From Heliocidaris erythrogramma (taxonomy: Eukaryota > Echinodermata > Echinoidea > Camarodonta > Echinometridae): DNA of 64,000 nucleotides. A program made the position numbers and the translations under genes. Numbering within the stretch: the first letter of the stretch is position 1; the number at the start of each line of letters is the position of its first letter. Shown here piece after piece: positions 34,385 to 45,116 of the stretch. The stretch is taken from NCBI GenBank assembly GCA_025617745.1, contig CM046855.1, forward strand, positions 48,215,813-48,279,812. The letters run 5' to 3'. Below the pieces are notes generated by a model, which searched no databases, was not told the DNA's origin, and saw only the letters and a list, made by a program, of their open reading frames with translations.

Positions 34385-35732
34385 CTGGGCCTTTCAAAAA
34401 AAAAAGGAAACACAACTTTGAAAAATTTCTGTAAATGAGCTATATGTCTATTGAAAATAAAATTCATTTCATATGAAAGAGTAATTCATATTATTTCCGA
34501 TGGTAACTTGTCTAGGTTTGCAGGGTCATGCATCACTGAACGTCATTGTGTTCAAAATTTGTGCAAATATCTAGTTGGTTCACTGTCTTGTAAAACACAA
34601 TAGGCATGACGTTAAAAGAGATCCCTTTAGTGAGAGCTCCAATTCTCATTGTGGATGATTTTCTCTTTCAAATTTGTGTTAATGGGACGTTTTTCGCACA
34701 TGCTTTAGGATTCTTGCGTTGTAAAACCCTTTTCAGGTAGGAAACATTTTGCAAAGAAGACAGTCTGGGTGAATTTTAACAAGATTGCATGCCGAAGAAC
34801 CTGTGCAAATCGGAAGGATTGCAAGATCACAAAACAATACAAAGCAAAGACCAAGAACATAAAGTAGGACATCAAAACTCATGCATGTGACTGAAGATTT
34901 GACTTTGCTGATTTAAAAAAATGTCAGACTTTTTGTTGAAAATGATCGAAAGATGCCTGCAGCACTCAGAACAAATTAAGAACATGATTGTTCTCTGTGC
35001 TCTTTGATGATCTCATTTCTTCTTGGTCAAAGTTTATGCCTAACAAATCGTTGCATGCCTTGTGCAGTTCATAAGACAACTCTTCGGATCGCCTATGCCT
35101 CAATCCCCCCTTCCGCACGAAACCCACATTCGCTGACGGTGAATTGAGAGTCGGAGTGGAGAACTACATACATCCAAAGCGTAGATGGCGCTGTTGATTT
35201 TATCGATTTGAACAACAACGGAATGCACAATTCGGTCCGATCGGATATTTTTGCAACTGACAGAGGTGCAAATTGAGGATCAGATTTTCATTCTTTATTA
35301 AAAACTTACTCATCATATAAGAATGAGATTTTATACAGGGTATAAGGATGGCATGATCGAGCAACGGATGAATTTTGGAGGATTTTCATGAAGTTTGCAA
35401 ATCAATTATTCTACCTTTAAGGCGTAAAATCAATCATTATAAGATTTGCTTACAAACGATTGACCATTATGAAGAGCGACCAAGCTAGTAAACAAAGACA
35501 TTTAAACCAAAACCATGCCAATTGTGTTTTACAAGAAAGTGAACCAACAAGAACTTGGCATTTAATTTTGAAGACAATAGAGTTCGCTGATGCGTGACCC
35601 TGGAAACTTAAGTTACCATTGGAAAGTAAATGAATTACTCTTTCATAATTTATGAAATTCAACGCCGGTAAATGTATAGTCCATTTACAAGACATTTTTA
35701 AAGTTGGGTTTCCTTTTTTTTTAAACGCCCAG
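34385..35732. mobile_element. Tc1/mariner-like element with about 240-bp inverted repeats
   Basis: Flanked by TA on both sides. CTGGGCCTTTCAAAAAAAAA at the left and its inverted counterpart ending AAACGCCCAG at the right open arms of about 230-240 bases each; shared words include GAAAGAGTAATTCAT and TTGTAAAACACAAT. The 880-base interior has no intact transposase frame. Confidence 0.75.
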
Positions 35733-37806
35733 TATAGTATATAGTATCTAATTTGGGTATGAGCGAAAAGTAAGTAAATATTAATAACACATTTTCTATT
35801 TGAAAAAGAGGCATATAATGTGTGTGTGAGGGGAGATAAGTAAGAAAATTCAGTGATTTATATTTTCTTGAAGACCTACCCCTATACTCATAAAAATGAA
35901 GAAAGCATACACAGGCTTTCACGCTACTTTTTCGTACTCTGTGACCATCCTCCTTCTGCTCCTACTTTTTTTCCCCAACTATCCTACTCAGTATATTATG
36001 TTTGCCCATGCATGTATTTCTTTCCTATAGTTCCCTTTCCATGCCTCTATCCTTATGTATTTCTTTGATTTTCACTCTCCAGTTTTCTATCTTTTCTGAC
36101 GTAGTTTTTTGTTTTTCGCCCCGTTTAAACTTGTCATTATATGTATTCTTTCTTCTCTCGTTTTCTATCCCCCTTTTTTTTATATGTAAGTCATTTCCCC
36201 CCAATTATTTAACCTTTACTTGCTATTCTTTTCTTGTACATGTATTTTCTTTTTCTTTTTCTTTAGTCTTCTATCTCTATTTTCTTAAAGGTATTTCTAT
36301 TTCCTGGGTTTTATTTCTATTTTTCATTATGTAGTTCTTTGTTTTTTCTCCTTATTTCGTTTTCAGTACTTTTTTTAAACATGTAGTTCATTGGTTTCCC
36401 CCAATTCTTTAACATTTATATTTTTCTTCTTCTTCATCATCTTTTTGTTTTATCCTCTCTTTCTATTTTTCTCCGTGTAACTATTTTCCTTCGGCTCTCA
36501 TTTTCCATTTGTGTTTGTTTGTGTTTTAAGGCGCTTCTCATTCAGTCAGAATATTTGCGCCTTGTACCAATTTATATATGACCCAGCCCCAAAAGGGGGC
36601 CGGCCTCAGAAACTATTTTAAGTTTAACAGGGTCTTAGACTACTGGGTCTTTCGGGGATCTATACCACAACAAGATGGAAGTGCAGCCATATACCCATTG
36701 CTCCCTTGCATTCCGAATAAGAGGAACTTGGCAGTGTGGTCATCCCCAACTATCATCATTTCTCAAAGCTATCTAAGGTATCCCTTTGACCTTGGGCACG
36801 AACAGTGGGTATAATATATCACTGCAATAAATATCGATTGTGAGGTCTAGTCCGAACACTGCATGGACACTTAAATAAGAATTAACACAGAAAAAAAAAA
36901 TCTGGAGAACCTGCAAATATGCTACTTTTCTCTTCCTTTTTCTGCCTACTAAATCCTGCCCTTTTCCTACTGTTTTCTTTGGGTTTGCTTGAAAGCCTGC
37001 ATACGTTTCATTCATGATTTAAAATTTGGTATTGGTAAATTTGGTATTATGTTTTTAAACTATACAATAAGGCTATAAAATGCAATAGATTATGTTGATT
37101 TGTTTCAAGGTCATTTAGAGTGACTTCCACTGACGGCCAACACCAATTCATACGAAAACAGTAGCCTACCAATCCATGATACGTATTTGTATTGTATTTA
37201 TTTGTCTTTCTGTAGTAATTCCTGCTTTTACAACGTTCTTGACATTGGTAATAGAAATACAAACATACTTCATTAATATTACAGAGGTATCATAATTCAA
37301 GAATATTTCTTCAGAAAGACGAGGTAGCCTGGTAGAAGCATGGCTTGTTGTATCAGGCTCCTCATAGAAAAGTCATTATTGCAATAAACTACATTGTATT
37401 ACAATAATGTAGGTATGTACCTCTTGAGCTTTGCACTTGCGGATTGCTGCCCTCTGCGGTGAATAAATTATTTGACAAAACGCGGTTGTGTTGAAAATCG
37501 CAAATTGAATGCAAAAATAATACGTACCGTACCGGTATACCGTACAACCGGACCCCAAATCGTTACTCCAATGGCCGCGTATTATTTAGGCCTAAGCTAT
37601 GGCTATGTAGATTTTCAATCGACAAACTAACAAGGTAATACTTCACCCATGAAACATCTACGTTGCCTACTGCAATTGTATTCTTGTGCCACGTTGTACA
37701 AACTTATATGTTCCAACGTTTGTGTAATTACAGTTATAATTTCGACTTTGTCAGTTCTTAGCTTCATCTCTCACTGACATTGTGCACGTCTACGGCCAAT
37801 AAGACA
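35733..37806. other. intergenic and presumed sororin promoter region
   Basis: A T/C-rich stretch at 35920-36500, then unremarkable sequence. CCAAT words near 37569 and 37795 precede the sororin start, but no start site can be placed. Confidence 0.4.
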
Positions 37807-37864
37807 ATGCCAGCCAAACGGAGACAGAGAGGGAAGGTGCGAGGGAAGGGCCCCCGTGCGAAAG
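37807..37864 (+). CDS. CDCA5: sororin homologue, coding exon 1
   Basis: Encodes 19 residues of basic N-terminus (begins MPAKRRQRGK) plus one base. The donor is AAAG|GTAAGT. Upstream in-frame codons lack an ATG before this one (only a TTG at 37780). CCAAT sequences occur near 37569 and 37795. Confidence 0.72.
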
Positions 37865-40600
37865 GTAAGTTGGATAAACATTACAAATATGAATTGATGG
37901 GGATGGGGAACTCTATGTCTTGGCATTCAAGATTTGAGATGAATTGTCAATATTCCTCTAAATAGATACACATGGGCCAGGTTAATATTCCTTTACTTTA
38001 GTTTTAATTAATATTAAAGAGAGTCTAGCAAAAGTAGCACAGCATTAAAGCATTAAAGCATGAATGATGGGCATGATCATGATTGATGGGTATGGCTAGA
38101 GTGCCCAAGTCTGCGCAGTGCCCATGTCTGCGCACAAGCGTAACTGCGCGATTCCAATAAAACAAAACACGCAACGAACACAAACTTTTCATCTTTATCA
38201 TAGCGATAGGTATTCATGCAAAAAACGGGTCAAAATATTGAAAAACGGTCTTATTTCAGACATTTTATTCACAAGCCTTAAAATGTTGTCTTTCACGTCA
38301 AAACTCCCGAACTGCGTGTAAAATGAATGAGTGCGCAGATATGGGCACCATTGTTTTTTTTTAATGTTGAAATGACACGACCACCGTTTCTTGTGAAAAT
38401 GGCATTGTTCTTGCTCTAATTTTGATGAGATTTTTTGCAGACTTACTCTTAAGAATATCAGGAATAATATAAAATTAAGCTTTAGAGGAATATTAAAGAA
38501 ATTCTTGTTCATTTTCAGGTCAAACCTTAGATGCGCAGACATGGGGCTCCCCATCATAACTACTATAGTCTATACACAGCGCTGTACAAGCTGGCCATTC
38601 AAAAGCGTTAGGAACCGCGACTACAAAATTGCGACTACATGCTTTTTGATTAAATTACATCCTTTCTTGAAGTAATTATAGTACCAAATCAAGCTTAAAC
38701 TAATAGTACTTTATTGCGCTCCCTAACTTAAATTTAGTTAACCAACTTACAACTTACCCAAAAACAATGATTTATTGTGTCGTCTGCCATGTCTGCCCAC
38801 AGTAGCTGTACTATCTCGTCTCGCAAACGGCAGAGGTGTATTGCAGCAATTCTAAACAGAGTTGATATCCTACTTGAGTCTTTGCGAGAAGTGTAGCGTA
38901 CAGGGCCTCCAGTCAACATTCTATCCGAGGTCGAGGAACAGAGTGTTTCTCCTGAACCTGAGCCTGCATTGGGAACATGGGAAGGGAACGCCTATACACA
39001 CACAATGCGGCGACTTTTTGTCAGCTTAGTACAAGACTCAAACCTACACGCTTGACGAAAGTCATATTCAGAGCCTGATGACGATACGATTTTGCCATAT
39101 CACATCCTGTCTATTTACTCATTCTTTTTACATGCAGTTCAGTATTTTTGACAAAAATGACATTTCAAAAGCTTTTGAATGAAAAAAGTGAAATACAGTT
39201 AACTTTGCATAAGTCAAATCTTTTGGAACCACACAAAAATGTTCGACTTATTCGACTTAGAAAATATGTGTAATTTGCAGCAAATTACACAAATTTGCAT
39301 AGTTTGCTCAAAAAAAATTGATTCGGCTTAGGGAAAGTTCAACTTGATTATGCGACTTTGAGTAGTGTAAGGTCTTAGTTTAAGTAGTGCTGCAACTCAG
39401 TACCAGAAGGTAGAACCAGTCTAAAACTGGCCAGACTGAAGGTTTTGAGCCAGGCCACACAACTCAAATTGGGTAAACTCGGTAACAAATGTCCGACAGA
39501 AAAGAGTCGTAAAAAGCTCAATTTTTAAAATCTAATTGTGTGTGTGTGTACATGTCTGCCAAGAATGTATTGTAAATATGTGTCTTCAAGCCCCCTAAGG
39601 AAAAGAAAAGACATTTTATTAGTATGAAAATTTGGAAAATAGATCTACATTGTAACTGTGTTCCTTAACAGTTACTGCACCGCTCCGGAACCTGGTAAGA
39701 ATTTTTAAAAGTTAACAAGCCAGACCAGACCAGGGGAGCGTTTCATCAGGCGTTTTGTCAGTGATTTTTACCGACAACTGTTGTAAGCTACTGAAATCGT
39801 TGCGTCAGATTGGCTGAGAGCAAAGTTGTCAGTGAAAATCACTGATAAAACGCTTGATGAAACACTCCCCAGGGCTTTGGGTTGTGAGCTTCAGTGCTAA
39901 GTTTGAGACCTTTATGAATGTTTGTTCATTATTTTGACCTGCTTTTTGCAATTTTTATCTCTTTCATTTTCAGACTTTTCATCAGAAGATATGGATTCAC
40001 AGGATCAAGTAAATGAGATTACAGACAGATTGGCCAAGAAGCAACTGGTAAGTCAAAATCCCTCTTGTTTTTCAAATAATTTCAAAATTGTAAAATCACT
40101 TCATACTTAAACTTAAGTAGACCATAATCTAGATTATTGCAAGTTCTCAAAAGTAGTGTGGAATAATTTGCGTAACCAAGCAGGAAATGTACAGTTTTCT
40201 GTGAGAGAATTCTACAAACAGCTGTCTATGAAGCCCCAAGGAAATTCCTATGGATTTGTAGCAAGTCGGTTAATGGCATTTTTGAGAGATTATGTTCTGC
40301 TCTTTGTGATGAAGGCATTTTTTGGCATAAAAGAATAGAACTGAAATTAAAGTCGAATCATTTTTTGAAGTAATGTATATATACAGTGGAATTAGCCTTT
40401 CATGTGCTTAAAAAGATTATAATACAGTGTATTGCAATGCATGTTCTCTCCGTGTTTATTTGACCATGTAGAAATCCAGTACAGACACAGAGGTAGAGCA
40501 CCAGGATCAAAAGGAGAACCAGGGGAAAAAACATGTAAGAAAAAACCCTTTACTTGTTTCTATTCAATTCAGTCCTTAAAACTTGTAAACCAGGATTACT

Positions 40601-40632
<32 letters not shown>

Positions 40633-43600
40633 CTTAACTGTACATGTAGGTCATTGCAACAACAAACGATGAACTCAATTTATTTAATTGTTTAAAACTT
40701 CCAGTGCTGGCCATAGATGGCAAATCCTGTTTAACAACTTTGAACTGAGATTATCTTGCATTAAACATTTGAAATTTTTTTCTTCAAAAGGCATGAAAAC
40801 AGGCACTCCAGACTTGATCCTTTTGAAGATTATCTATGACCTATTTTAATTATAAGATAGAGAATTCATAACAATCAGAGTTGGATGATTAGAAATGTAT
40901 GTTTGCCATCTGTTTGGAAACTGAGAGGAACCGTAAGGATAAGGCAACAAAGTGTCATCTGCTTAGAGCCAGAAGGGTGTTAACTCTGTGTTTAAGGACA
41001 TGAATGAACACCCTTTTGGTTCTCAGCTAACACTATGTATTTCTAAATGACTGTTGGTATACATGTTCACAGGGAGGAGATGGCTACGATGCTGATTTTG
41101 AGACAAGCGAATTTGACACCACATCGGCAGGAAGTGATATGGATACTGTGTTAAAGTATATGAGTGAACACCCTTTTGGTTCTCAGCTAACACTATGTAT
41201 TTCTAAATGACTGTTGGTATACATGTTCACAGGGAGGAGATGGCTACGATGCTGATTTTGAGACAAGCGAATTTGACACCACATCGGCAGGAAGTGATAT
41301 GGATTATCAGACCCAACCTAGCAAGCCTTCTGATTCCTTCAGAGGTGTACTCTCACCAAGCCAAGGGTCATCACTCAAACGGAAGGGTGGCACAAAAGGT
41401 AGGGGTTTGTATTCAACTGAGAAGAATATGTACAAGAATGGAGAGGGATTTTTCTCTTAAAGGCGGTCAGTCGGCGGTGCCTGTGTGTTTCTATGCAGTC
41501 CAGGCGAAGGCGAGTTCGGAGATTTCCGTATTCGTACACATCAACTTACATAAACATCACAGCGATCTATGCGGATTTTAGCCGAGGAGAAGGACATTTC
41601 GCTGATGTACTTTCGACTAGACCTAGTTTCGTATGCGCACAAACTATTTTGCAGCATCAGCAAACACAGATTTTTCTGCGTTGAAACCGCCGCCTGACCG
41701 CCTTTAACAGCTTCTAAAGAGCTCTGGACACATTGCATGGAGTCGACCTTTCATGAATGAAACATAGTTTGCATCATGTATTAATATTTCATACTTGTAG
41801 TTACCTCCCAGTAACATCTGCATGTAGAAATCAGTTTGGAACACCATTAACCCATTGAAAACTAAGCCTGTGATAACTAGAGCTGTTGTATATGGAAAAA
41901 GTGCATTGTACCAAAATCAAATGGTAGAACACATTTATGGGTTAATGATTCTTTTCTCGTAACATCATTCCCCATTTTTCCACATCAGGGAGTCTGCAAA
42001 AGCAAGTAATTTTGCGACAGAGGCGACAAGTACCGACGCAGAATAGCAACAAGTCCAGCAAATCCTCCCAAAGTCAGCAGAGCACACAAACGCAAGGGAG
42101 GCGGCAGAGCAAGAGGAAAACCGGCAGCACAGACTCCACCGGCCCGTCACAGTACAGCTCCATGGCCTCCTCCTTGCTGAAGTCCCCCGAGATGATGTTC
42201 TCCCTTCCCAATGGGTCGGACAGTTCCACCCCGCTGTCGGGTGCTGCCGACTCCAAGAGCGAGATGAATGACTCCTGCTTCGGGTTTGAGGGACTCCTGT
42301 CGCCTCCTCAGCAGCAGCCATTGCCATTCTCACCGGTCCTGCCCGAGTCCCCGTCCTACGCATTGGACAGCCTTGCCTCATCCCCACCGCTGAGCCACAG
42401 GGAGGAGGTCGTGGAGGAGGGAAAGGACACTCCCCCTTCTCCGTCACCGTCAGACAATCTGGTCCTGAGGTTGTCTCCGTCACCAGAGCGCACCAGACCG
42501 GAGTCATCATTATACTCCTCTATGGACTCCAAGTCACATGTGTCCTTAAGGGGTGGGCAGAAGAGGAAAGTCGATGTAAAGCTCATGGGTCTTATCCACA
42601 AAGAAGAGGAGAAAGGTCCCCCCAAGAAAACGGTGAAAAGGAGAAAAACACAGAAGAAGGTAAATTTATGAATTATGAATCTGATGTAGTCACCATTGCA
42701 GTACTTTTATTAGTCCAATGAAACCAGTTTATATACTTTTTTTGTCATAGAAGAGTATCCAGTGTAGTAGTGCAAATGTCAATAGTGAGGCCAAATTTTT
42801 TTATGAGCGTTGAATGAACATTTTATTAATTAATGTCTACACTTATAAAAATATTTGTGAACAAGGATATAATGAAAGTACAAAGGTTCTGGCTGAAAAA
42901 AATGTAATATAAACACATCATTTCATATTAGTTGGATAATACATGTATTTCTTATGTCAAACTGTTACAAATGCAGACTGCTCATGTTAATAATCTAAGA
43001 GAACTGTAAGCTTGGAAACAGTTTTATATGTTCTAATGATAAATTAATCAGCTACAACTTTGTAAGATATGACCAAGGAGTTATCACTCCTTGATATGAC
43101 AAGAAGCCTCTCAACTGCCCCCTCTCTCCCCCCCCCCCCCCCCACGGTTTCTAAAAATGCAAGCGTTCAAAGACTTCAAAGAAAACTTGTAGGTCTTGTG
43201 TTTGGGACAGAAGGCTTTATGCCACAGTTATTTAGTAAATTTTGTTTTCTGTTCCTGGCATTCTGGTGGTTGCATTATCTATCTATACATGTTCACAAAT
43301 TAATCAACAAATTTGAAATTCAGGAAAACTAATTTTCTACCTCTGAATTTTACTAATACTGTGCATTAGTGACCTTTTAATGATGAATATTATCAGGATT
43401 AATGCTTTATAAAGACATGTATTTAGATATTAGAATATTTCATGTAGCACTTGTACCCTTTAATTGAAAAGTTGCAGTCTATTCACCAGTAATTTATTTT
43501 TATTTTGCTTACCGGTATACAAATCTTGATTGACTGCAAAAGACATCTTAAATAAAAAGAACAATACTTTGCATTCTTCTTCAACCCAAATATTTGCTTG

Positions 43601-43729
43601 TGTACTATTGTAATTAAAAGAGAAAAAAAATGGTTTTCTTTTCTTTTGCAGAAAGAAGAAGACGCCTGGACCCTAAAGATGAGCACAGAATTCGATGACA
43701 TTGATATGTTTGAGTTGACGGTAGAATGA
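37807..43729 (+). CDS. CDCA5: sororin homologue (6 coding exons)
   Basis: Exons 37807-37864, 39974-40047, 40472-40534, 41233-41398, 41989-42659 and 43652-43729 join in phase to a 369-aa protein. Sororin stabilises cohesin on chromatin after replication by countering WAPL at PDS5. Hallmarks seen: a basic N-terminus, a KEN box (58-60; in sororin an APC/C-Cdh1 degron), a Ser/Pro-rich central region with many SP and TP sites (candidate CDK sites), the FGF motif in SCFGFEGLL (218-220; the PDS5-binding element), a basic patch (about 331-344), and a C-terminal segment starting EEDAW and ending FELTVE, which matches the conserved sororin domain. It is longer than vertebrate sororin (about 250 aa), mainly through the exon-5 region. 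Introns hold MITEs and a 32-base G run. The acceptor and first 72 bases of exon 4 are duplicated just upstream. Confidence 0.86.
38117..38348. mobile_element. possible MITE in sororin intron 1
   Basis: AGTGCCCATGTCTGCGCAC at the left and GTGCGCAGATATGGGCACCA at the right are inverted. Related words occur at 38104 and 38530, so boundaries are uncertain. Confidence 0.5.
38758..38919 (-). other. possible antisense first exon inside sororin intron 1
   Basis: On the minus strand an open stretch with ATGs at 38919 and 38790 runs into a strong donor, TTTTGG|GTAAGT, at 38758. The inner start reads MADDTINHCFW. No partner exon could be found further left, and no family is recognised. It could be an antisense non-coding transcript, a small gene or chance. 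Confidence 0.2.
39733..39870. mobile_element. GGGGAGCG-type MITE (copy 4) in sororin intron 1
   Basis: Ends GGGGAGCGTTTCATCAGGCG and CGCTTGATGAAACACTCCCC enclose the family core AAGCTACTGAAATCGTTGCG. Confidence 0.85.
39974..40047 (+). CDS. CDCA5: sororin homologue, coding exon 2
   Basis: Completes Asp20 and encodes residues 21-44, acidic then Lys-rich. The acceptor is CATTTTCAG and the donor is CTG|GTAAGT. A MITE lies about 100 bases upstream in intron 1. Confidence 0.7.
40472..40534 (+). CDS. CDCA5: sororin homologue, coding exon 3 (KEN box)
   Basis: Encodes residues 45-65, including QKENQGK, a KEN-box degron as in vertebrate sororin. The acceptor is ATGTAG and the donor is CAT|GTAAGA; both are phase 0. 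The acceptor has a poor T-run, so this boundary is less certain. Confidence 0.65.
40601..40632 (+). repeat. 32-base G homopolymer in sororin intron 3
   Basis: An uninterrupted run of G, the longest of more than 20 G or C runs in the window. Its exact length may be unreliable in the assembly. Confidence 0.85.
41001..41304 (+). repeat. 160-bp tandem duplication covering the sororin exon-4 acceptor
   Basis: Bases 41004-41144 recur almost exactly at 41164-41304 (offset 160). Each copy carries the end of intron 3, the GTTCACAG acceptor and the first 72 bases of exon 4. Further upstream (about 40985-41003 against 41145-41163) similarity continues with more differences. The first copy lacks the rest of the exon and has no convincing donor. 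Confidence 0.85.
41233..41398 (+). CDS. CDCA5: sororin homologue, coding exon 4
   Basis: Encodes residues 66-120 plus one base. Acidic start (GGDGYDADFETSEF), later SPSQ and a KRK cluster. The acceptor is GTTCACAG and the donor is AAAG|GTAGGG. An identical acceptor and first 72 exon bases occur 160 bases upstream. Confidence 0.72.
41457..41707. mobile_element. TTAA-flanked MITE in sororin intron 4
   Basis: TTAA, then AGGCGGTCAGTCGGCGG at the left; CCGCCGCCTGACCGCCT, then TTAA at the right. About 243 bases without coding capacity. Confidence 0.75.
41989..42659 (+). CDS. CDCA5: sororin homologue, coding exon 5 (FGF motif)
   Basis: Encodes residues 121 (completed) to 344. Gln/Ser/Arg-rich start, then SP/TP-rich regions, SCFGFEGLL at 216-224, and a terminal basic patch (KKTVKRRKTQKK). 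The acceptor is CCACATCAG and the donor is AAG|GTAAAT. GC content and codon use stand out clearly from the AT-rich surroundings. Confidence 0.88.
43652..43729 (+). CDS. CDCA5: sororin homologue, last coding exon (C-terminal sororin domain)
   Basis: Encodes residues 345-369 and the TGA stop. The spacing of Trp, EF, F, L and the final VE matches the sororin C-terminal domain. The acceptor follows a T-run (TTTTCTTTTGCAG). The first AATAAA I see downstream is near 46802, so the 3' UTR may be long or use a variant signal. Confidence 0.88.
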   Translation, partial: KEEDAWTLKMSTEFDDIDMFELTVE

Positions 43730-44009
43730 GCCTTATAGCGCCCCTTTAATCCATCTGCTGTACTGATGTCCACTTGGATTGTGGCAGGTAATATTAGAAC
43801 TTTACTTTCTGTACGGTCATCACATGTTTGTTGCCGTGACATACTACAATTGAGTGGCATGGCAGAAATATAGTTTTCTTCTCTTTAGGTGTGAAAAAGA
43901 AGAAAGGTGGAAACTGCAGTGTAAAACGTGACCTCGTCTTATTAAAGAGAGTTCTTGGAAAGGTGAAGAAAAAAATTGTGAGCTGTTTCATTCCATAATT
44001 TATGTCTTG

Positions 44010-44290
44010 AAGAGCATCATACTTGTGGATGAAATGTCCCCTGAAAAGATTGCTCTTCAAATGCACTCATATTAGAAAAATAACGGAAGTCAGGTGAACG
44101 TTCATGCCACATGTGTGTGTGCAGTCCCATAAACCCAATTCAGTGTGCAGTGCATGTGCTTTTCAGGGAGATTGCGTCCATTTCCGATCAATTTGATGAT
44201 TCCAAAACCCCAGTTCTTTCGCAATTACTTTGAGACAGTTTCTTTTTCAGTGTAATCACATGACCAGAACTCAACTTTATCTTTAAGTCT
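44010..44290. repeat. dispersed repeat in the sororin 3' region (partner at 12870-13190)
   Basis: Shares ordered words with LAMP intron 4. May lie in the sororin 3' UTR. Confidence 0.6.
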
Positions 44291-44863
44291 TGTACAGTTA
44301 GGATGTACAGTGTGATCTGTTTCTATTTGGAATATAGTGGTGCATTCCTTATTCCTTGAAAAATTAATGTCATCTAATGCATTCACACTATTATGTGAGA
44401 TGGCAAAACTTAGCAGTATTATATGAGAAAGAATTGAAAAAAAAAATCATTTTTTTTACATACATTGTATGATGTGATATACATTGTATGGACATGTATT
44501 ATTGAAGCCAATCTTGCATTATAATTTCAAGGAAATGGCAAGGAAATCCTATAATGTAGTTTCTACTAAATGTATGTATGTAAATACAGACTTGCATTAT
44601 TCTTTTACTGAATAGTTATCATGCATTACATGAAATTTATTACTATCCTATAATTATTTCTTTATTTGTGTAGTTGCCAATTTAGTTAAGATTGTTCAGC
44701 CTTGGTTTGGCTAGATTGGCTGTAGAATGAGATGGAATTGCGGTTCCTCTGCTCTAGGTAACAAGTTGGGCCAATGTACTGTAATCGCAATTGGCAAGCA
44801 TCACTGATTATGTGATAACTATAACTCGCTCAGCACTATAGACTCTAAGCGCTTGAAACCATG

Positions 44864-45116
44864 GGCCCGTATTCTGAACTCCGGTTTAACTTAAACCGCG
44901 GTCTAAGTGTGGTTTAAACTCAGTCTAAAATTGCCCTTTGAACCATAGTTTTGGAAAATTACATTCTGAAATGTGGTTTAACTTAAACTCCAGTCTAGTA
45001 TGGCTTAACTTTGCACAGAAATTTAGACTGGACTTACGGTTTTAGTCAGTTTTGATTAAAGCTCTGGTTTAACTTAGACTGGAGTTTAAGTTAAACCGGA
45101 GTTCAGAATACGGGCC
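44864..45116. mobile_element. 253-bp MITE with GGCCCGTATTCTGAAC ends
   Basis: GGCCCGTATTCTGAACTCCG and CGGAGTTCAGAATACGGGCC are perfect inverted ends that continue for about 33 bases. Flanked by ATG on both sides, a probable 3-base target duplication. The interior repeats GGTTTAACTTAAAC-type words. Confidence 0.85.

Noticed and set aside
36578..36814. 78-codon plus-strand frame after a T/C-rich region
   Set aside because: No domain, signal or splice evidence on either strand; treated as chance.
41073..41210. Upstream copy of sororin exon 4 as an additional cassette exon
   Set aside because: It has a good acceptor but no convincing donor; only a terminal read-through to TGA is possible, so it is reported as duplication rather than as a normal exon.
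41965..42510. 181-codon minus-strand frame opposite sororin exon 5
   Set aside because: Shadow of the real GC-rich exon on the other strand; the plus strand carries the FGF motif and splice sites.
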